DNA of 64,000 nt from Cunninghamia lanceolata (lineage: Eukaryota > Streptophyta > Pinopsida > Cupressales > Cupressaceae): the NCBI GenBank assembly GCA_027924645.1, contig BSBN01000297.1, positions 2,852,001 to 2,916,000 on the forward strand. The letters run 5' to 3'. The notes under the pieces were generated by a model. It did not search any database, was not told the origin of the DNA, and saw only the letters and a list, made by a program, of their open reading frames with translations. The translations under genes were made by a program, and so were the position numbers. Positions 58,706 through 64,000 of the stretch are shown here, piece by piece; within the stretch, counting starts at the first letter, position 1, and every line of letters begins with the position of its first letter.

Positions 58706-59234
58706 TGACAAGGTTTTTGCTCTTAGGATCTTAAGTGACTTTGCTCTTATGGAACAATGTATTGACAAAGACCCTAGTTTTCATAAGGGGAGACATGTGA
58801 TTTTAAGAGGTTTTTGGGAATGTGAATTTATCCTTCCACTCCTTATCCAATGACGAGTTTATTCTCAGAGTTTGATGGCTTTTATGGCCATATACACGAT
58901 GTTGTTTTAGGATAGTCATAAAGGGCAGTTTTTGGACAGCCATGTGTATCTTTTTAACAATCATAAAGGGCAAGTTGTACATGAACTGTGACAGTCCCAA
59001 AACTCATATAAATCATCCATTTTAGTGTTTGACAACCTTATAAATCTATTAGATCATTTATACAAACCCTAATGCAACTTATAAACCCTCTTTGCATAGT
59101 AATTTCATGAATGACTCTCTTGTATGATTGTTTTGTACATTTTAATAGCCCAATGAGGATTGTATGGTGTTGTGATCTTCATGATTTTAACTTGATGTAG
59201 AGATAGGATCCAACTCAACATGATAGAGGCATCA
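58706..59234. other. No recognisable gene
   Basis: AT-rich. A short related pair (AAGGGCAGTTTTTGGACAG and AAAGGGCAAGTTGTACA near 58920-58985) is the only repeat seen. Confidence 0.4.
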
Positions 59235-59339
59235 TTACAAATGGATTGAATTGTAATAGTTGGAGAGCCAACCTCCTGTCAATGAGAGTTCAATGATAGT
59301 AAGTAGAGAGCTACTTGACCATAAATAGGATTTACATAC

Positions 59340-59386
<47 letters not shown>

Positions 59387-59515
59387 CTCGCAGGCATCTA
59401 GGTTTCATACACAAATTGCAATAGTTGTAGAGCCAACCTCCTATCAACAAGAGTTGAATAATAGTAAATAGAGAGCTTCTCGGCCATAAATGGGATTTGC
59501 ATACACACACACACC
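59235..59515. repeat. Tandem duplication (~175 bp) with TA/CA microsatellites
   Basis: AGAGCCAACCTCCTRTCAA begins matching stretches at about 59262 and 59430, each running through AGTAGAGAGCT-CTTG-CCATAAAT-GGATTT. The first ends in (CATA)n and (TA)n at 59334-59384 and the second in (CA)n at 59500-59513. The microsatellite length changes account for unit differences. The minus-strand open frame across it is an artefact. Confidence 0.8.
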
Positions 59516-59527
59516 CAACTGAAATAG

Positions 59528-59625
59528 TATCCTTATTGGCCTTATTGGCACCTCCCCCCAAGATGTAAGTTTTTTATGTTTATAATGTGCCCCCAGTGTC
59601 CTTATTGGCCTTATTGGCACCTAAA
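59528..59625. repeat. Short direct repeat, period ~70
   Basis: TCCTTATTGGCCTTATTGGC followed by ACCT occurs at about 59530 and 59599, within a C-rich stretch. Confidence 0.8.
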
Positions 59626-60355
59626 ACACAAGAAAGTAGATTCCACCAGCTTTCAATTACAATTACTCTCAGGCCCTAACACATCCATATAGGGTTGTAC
59701 TAAATAAAGAAGTAGCAGGAAAATAGTAAAATCTGCAAAAACAGAGTTTCTTGACATTAATTTCATTCAAACTTGTCTTCAATTCATCTTCAAAATGTTT
59801 TCAATACATCTCCAATGCCTTTTCCACAAAGGTTTATGCATATTTATACATGATTTGAGGGAAACCAATAGTCTCCAACTGACTTTTGAGTACTTGACTG
59901 TTCATCTTCCATACATTTGCATTTTTTTAACATTTTTCATATGACAACTTTGACATATTTACAAAATTTGACAAGATGAAGACTAAATACATGATGAAAT
60001 GGTTTATCATGACCTTATTAGATTTCAAGCTACTATGCTTGATTAGGGCATATAAGGAATTTTGTCATATTGATTCTATTGATCTAAAACCATTCTCAAT
60101 GCTAAACATATCATCAATGGACTAAAGAACTATCATCATAATGTATGGCATCATGGGAAATATCATGACATGCACATAAGGAATTTAAATTATATTGTAT
60201 ATCAAGGTGTATATATATTAAAATCTAGTCCATAATGGTAGACATATACAAAAATTTGGCAAATATGCCAACTCAAAACATTTTTTACAAAATGTGGCAT
60301 ATGCCATGTCTCAAAATCTAGATACAATCTACATGCCAAATAGCTACATCAAATA
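59626..60355. other. No recognisable gene
   Basis: AT-rich DNA with no conserved frame or repeat; it is the downstream flank of the minus-strand gene that ends at 60356. Confidence 0.4.
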
Positions 60356-62466
60356 CTACAAGTCCACTTGACCCTCAATCTGTGATGGATCCTCAATTTG
60401 TGATGGATCCTAAAAAAGTGTCCTCTTTGTACCAAAATGTCTAGTAATTGATGGAGGCGAAGTTTCCTACATTAACAAGTCAAAACACAAATTTGATTAA
60501 TCTCTTCAATGGTAAATAAAAATAAGTTAAAGTTAGTAAATAGATTCTTATCTACTACAATTAAGAACTTTCATTTATTAACATACATCTAAATCACTAT
60601 AATCAACTATAAGACCGCTAGATAAGCTATCAATTATTTAGAAAAATTTAATTCAATTACCTTGACTCTATGTTGTTGTTCAGACAATTATTCTGCAAAT
60701 GATTTTCTCTTAAGATGATCAGGTGTCCTAGTGAAGCATGATGGCAAAGGTGGCACATCACTCATATTCTCAAGAGACTACATAAAAGTAAAGTAACATT
60801 GAAATAAATTAATATATAATTATTAAACAAAATAGGAAATGCATACATTTAAAAAGATTAGATGTGTTACACACAAACAATCTAGAGTGCACTACACAAA
60901 AACTTATCTACTAGAAAACAAGCACATACCACCAAGGAGGCCTCCTGTATCAATTGAGAAGGACTCTGAATTATCAAAATGACAAGAATGTAAGACTCTA
61001 AATGACTATAATCAAATATTTAAGTTTTCTAAATTATCACTTAAAGTACAATTCAATCAAATTACCTCCACCCTTTGTTGGCGTTGAGAAAGTCATTCTG
61101 CAAATGATAGTCCCTTGAGTCAATCAGGAGTTTGAGAAAAGACTATTGGCAAAGATGACACATCATTCACATTTTCGATTGACTATAAAATAAAATTAAC
61201 ATCAAGATATAAATTAATATATAATTACTCACAAAGAAATAAATGCATAAAAAAAAGTTGATGTGTAGAACAAATTATAATGGCAAGTCCAAGCCAAATT
61301 GGATGGCAGACAAAGTTTCATGATGAACTTCTATCAACTCCTCCTCTGTCATCAACTGTTATCCCACTTAGATACATTAGTACTAATAAATTTGTTTATA
61401 TATTCAAAATGAATAGACCATAAAATTTAACTTTAAATTTTACCTGCATAAAAGATTGCTCATGCATTTCTCCTTCTCTATGGATCACTGATCCGGTAGC
61501 TTCTACTCTTGTCCCTGACCCCTCAGCTTGAGTTCTGGACCCCATTGCCTCATCTCATGAATGGACATCGTACTCTGATGTGTTCAACAGTGGCTTACTA
61601 CTCTCCATAATAGGACCTAAGCATATGATTGCAAGAAATGCAATGATGGGGCACACATACATGTGTAGATGACGACAGTCTAGTAGAACCAGGTGATCCA
61701 ATATCATCACCTTTACCATGTGCTTGAGCAAACTGAGATGTCTGTATAATCAAATGCTCAGTCAAAGAGTGTATGGCACTAAGGCCCTGTTGTGTTGCAT
61801 TTGCAACAACGTCTGGGTGCTACATTGGGGGTGTAGAAGGGATAGCAAGAGGAGGAATATAGGGACCTTGTACTTGTCTAATTGCCCCAGGTCTATCTTG
61901 GGGCATTCCCTTACCCACTCCTTGAAACTCTCTAAAATCAAAATAATTAACATGTTGACCCATGACGAACTCTGCATAGAGTTTACGAAGGAAATACAAA
62001 GGTACATCTAAACTGTTGTTGGGTAGTTTATCAAAAACCATCCACCAACGATCCCAAAAGTTCTGACTAATGCCCTCATGAATACACCATTTGATTGAAA
62101 ATTTGGGCTTACAGACATCAACATGCAATCTAATTTTAGGATTGACAAAATGTTGGGCTAACATAGTTTTTGTAATCTCTAATTCTTTGACTTCATCATA
62201 TGACAAACCGTTAGTATATTCGACCTTCTTGGCTTCTCGCCATTGCCTAAATGATTCATGTTGGGTTGACAAGGTTTGAACATGATTAATGATTCCCTCT
62301 AAATTCGATGTCATTGTAGACAATTGAGGGTGGCGGTGATACATTTCTATGATCCTACTTATTTGATCAATATTTCTTTGAATATTCTCTTCTATTGTTG
62401 GAGGGGGAGGGTTTGGTGGTGGAGGGTTTGGGTTTTCATTTTGTGCATCTATTTTACCTAATTAAA
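60356..62466 (-). pseudogene. Unrecognised multi-exon gene, minus strand, with a duplicated 117-bp exon
   Basis: At least six exons with GT-AG borders. E1 is about 62466-61444: Pro-rich NPNPPPPNPPPPTIEEN, then a 174-codon open part (62344-61820) with SFRQWREAKKVEYTNGLSYD, NFWDRWWMVFDKLP and FVMGQHVNYFDFREFQG. A TAG follows, and the donor ATGCAG|GTAAAA. E2 is 61355-61275, E3 61182-61066, E4 60965-60930, E5 60777-60661 and E6 60466-60356, which ends at a stop. E2-E6 are all multiples of three, in phase 0. E3 and E5 are both 117 bp and encode the same motif (LP-x8-TPD-x-LK-x-SFAE-x-LS). Stops in E2, E3, E5 and E6, and a frame change near 61630, mark it as decayed. No family is recognised. It faces the transposase-like gene. 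Confidence 0.55.
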
Positions 62467-62700
62467 ATATAAAACATACCCACTTAGCATAAAAAACCAA
62501 AAAATTTGCTTGAATATACAAAACAAACAAAAAAAATGCAAAAGATCTTACCTTTTTGGATCGGATATCCATTCTTCACCTCTGATATCTATTCTTCAAA
62601 GATGACACTGCATTTTGCAAGTTGCAGGTTTGCAAAAATGCGACCCTTTTTCGCTTTTTATATTTTTCAAAATGGATATCCGTTTTCTTTTTCTCAATTG
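62467..62700. promoter_or_regulatory. Upstream region of the minus-strand gene with GGATATCC cluster (right)
   Basis: GGATATCCATTC (62569), GATATCTATTC (62583) and AAAATGGATATCCGTTTT (62671) lie 100-210 bases upstream of E1. This mirrors the motif pair 175-265 bases upstream of the transposase-like gene. In both places a G/C-richer stretch with ATTGCAGAGTGTC- or AATGCAGTGTC-like sequence lies between the motifs. Confidence 0.5.
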
Positions 62701-63215
62701 TTTTCATTATTTTTTATTTTAGTATTTTAGCATTTTAGCATTTTAGTATTTAGGCATTTTAGCTATAAAATACAATCCAAATTTTAGAAAGACTGTATCA
62801 TATGAAAGGAGAGATTTTGGACAAACTATCAAAATTTATATAGGATTATGATGATATATATATTTGATTTTTATATGATTTACTTATACTAAGGTATCTC
62901 ATAGTATTTCAAAGGCACTTTCGAATAGATAATTGTCATAAAAAAATTGTAAAAGCAAGTAGTTTTGGTGTAAATTCTAACAAATCATTTCATGTTTAAC
63001 TTACATATAAGATGATATTTGTGTCAACAATTGAGATCAAACATGTGACACTCGGGATCAACCTCTCATTTTTCTATACCTATTCAAATTCCAAGACAAT
63101 CATTGGATTGATGTCATTTATTTTCTAAAAGTGACAAATCAATTTAGCACATCCTCAACATCATTGGATTGATGTCGATAGAGAGAGCAAGATAGAGAGG
63201 GAGATATCTATAGAG
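62701..63215. other. AT-rich, no recognisable gene
   Basis: It starts with an (ATTTTAGC)-like irregular run (62720-62765) and has no coding signal. Confidence 0.4.
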
Positions 63216-63224
63216 AGGTAGATA

Positions 63225-63425
63225 CGGGTTAGGGGTTAGGGATTAGGTCCATTATTTAGGGTTTACAGATTTAGAGAGAGAGACTACTTTTGACATGCAA
63301 CCGTAAACCCTAAATAATGCCCCTAAACCCTAAACCCAAGTAACCCTAAATAATTCCCCCAAATCCTAAACCCTAACCCCTAAACCATAAACCCTAAATA
63401 ATTCCCCTAAGCCCTAAACCCTAAA
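63225..63425. repeat. Degenerate telomere-like repeats, two orientations
   Basis: GGGTTAGGGGTTAGGGATTAGG and TTTAGGGTTTA (63227-63266) are followed, after a short spacer, by about a dozen CCCTAAA or near matches (63302-63425). The plant telomere repeat is TTTAGGG/CCCTAAA. The two strands' versions meet at 63267-63301. Copies are interrupted by AATAATTCCCC and AATAATGCCCC phrases, so this is an old interstitial array, not a chromosome end. Confidence 0.82.
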
Positions 63426-63467
63426 CTAAAGAAAGGGAGTCCTAGTTTTCTTGTTTCCATTTCCTTT

Positions 63468-63895
63468 GTCAATAAGGGAGAGGGAAAGATAGAGGGGAGA
63501 GATAGGATATATAGGAATGATAGGGGGAGAGACACAAGAGATAGAGAAATTGGGAGAGATGGCTAGGTATAGAGAGATAGAGAGGAGACAGATAAGAAGA
63601 GATAGAGGAGATGAAGGGGAGAGGTAGGGAGATTGAGAGTTAGAGAGATGTCCAGAGAGACAGGGAGATAGAGGGATGATAGGGGAGAGAGAGGCGAGAG
63701 ATAGGGAGAGATAGATATAGGTAGAGAGAGAGAGGAGATAGATTGGGAGAGATAGAGGAGACAAAGGGAGAGATAGGGAGATAGAGAGTGAGTGAGATGT
63801 CTGAAGAGATAGGGATAGAGATTGAGACCTGTGGAGGGATGATAGAGAGAGGGAGATAAGGGAGAGATAGGGATATAGAGGTGGAGGGATATTAA
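63468..63895. repeat. GA-rich low-complexity tract with ~140-180-bp higher-order pattern
   Basis: Almost entirely GAGAGATAGAGG-type sequence. Phrases such as AGATAGAGGAGA...AAGGGGAGAGGTAGGGAGAT recur at about 63600 and 63745. It yields a long Ser/Leu-rich minus-strand frame, which is compositional. Confidence 0.85.
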
Positions 63896-64000
63896 TTTTA
63901 ATGACCTCCAAATTTTCCATAAATTCTTCTCCACTAAACCCTAGACCATCACCCAAATCCTTACTTTCCTAATAAAAGCCCTTCCCCAAACATCATTTGA
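63896..64000. other. Right edge of the window, no feature
   Basis: Ordinary AT-rich sequence with one ACTAAACCCTAGA phrase; too short to interpret. Confidence 0.3.

Noticed and set aside
55223..58853. Many open frames of 60-156 codons on both strands with recurring phrases (MSHLAPFHCIKLKHFA and the like)
   Set aside because: They repeat with the ~358-bp unit and occur on both strands; they follow from the repeat and have no start or splice context.
59334..59384. Matrix-attachment or origin function for the (TA)n tract
   Set aside because: A simple microsatellite at the end of a tandem unit; nothing supports a function.
61590..61640. A 44-base intron in the first exon of the minus-strand gene (GTATGTG...CTTAG)
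   Set aside because: Below the usual minimum plant intron length; a frameshift is simpler.
63426..63956. Minus-strand 176-codon open frame, very rich in Ser and Leu
   Set aside because: It is the translation of a GA-rich simple-sequence tract, with a second overlapping open frame of the same kind; no protein features.
1..64000. CRISPR arrays, bacterial operons, riboswitches, tRNA or rRNA genes
   Set aside because: None seen. The only tRNA-like sequence is the SINE head at 6253, and the repeats do not have CRISPR spacing.
1..64000. Endogenous pararetrovirus or other viral insertion
   Set aside because: Retroelement motifs all fit Ty3/gypsy or LINE; no movement-protein or coat-protein motif was recognised.

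Overview
The window looks like intergenic DNA from a large plant genome, most likely a gymnosperm and probably a conifer. It is AT-rich and holds no intact gene. It is packed with old, nested and broken transposable elements: Ty3/gypsy retrotransposons with iMet-type primer sites, L1-type LINEs whose ORF1 is DUF4283-like, a tRNA-type SINE, a solo LTR and DNA-transposon-like genes. A PPR fragment at about 54.0 kb has the wording I associate with conifer PPR proteins. The assignment is inference; no species marker is present.

Layout. 1-5.6 kb: 3' part of a Ty3/gypsy element (integrase end, an antisense plant-mobile-domain reading frame, polypurine tract, start of a 3' LTR). 5.65-12.2 kb: a minus-strand LINE, interrupted by a SINE with an 18-bp target duplication and by a 1.77-kb insert with an 8-bp duplication; that insert carries a degenerate ~105-bp tandem array. 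12.3-13.1 kb: a fragment of a repeat family seen twice more. 13.35-17.99 kb: a 4.6-kb LTR-like element with a 5-bp duplication (ACTAA). 20.2-22.9 kb: a Ty3/gypsy primer site and gag remnant.

25.65-32.57 and 36.92-44.78 kb are direct copies of one ~6.9-kb unit, separated by a plus-strand LINE (32.58-36.92 kb) cut off at its 3' end exactly where the second copy begins. The second copy alone carries an 875-bp solo LTR flanked by ATGGG; the first copy preserves the empty site. 44.85-45.62 kb is a related LTR followed by a primer-binding site.

46-63 kb is the most unusual part. A decayed but nearly full-length gene (49.75-52.74 kb, perhaps to 53.76 kb) encodes a DDE-transposase-like protein that I cannot place in a named superfamily. 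A second, unrecognised multi-exon gene runs toward it from 62.47 to 60.36 kb. Clusters of a GGATATCC-centred motif lie outside both genes. Between them are PPR fragments and a 3.4-kb inverted array of ~358-bp repeats. One reading is a single large, unusual DNA transposon with captured sequence; another is several unrelated elements side by side. The window ends in head-to-head telomere-like repeats and a GA-rich tract.

Nothing here forms a working pathway. The decay (many TGA/TAG/TAA interruptions in otherwise aligned frames, few frameshifts) fits long-silenced repeats.
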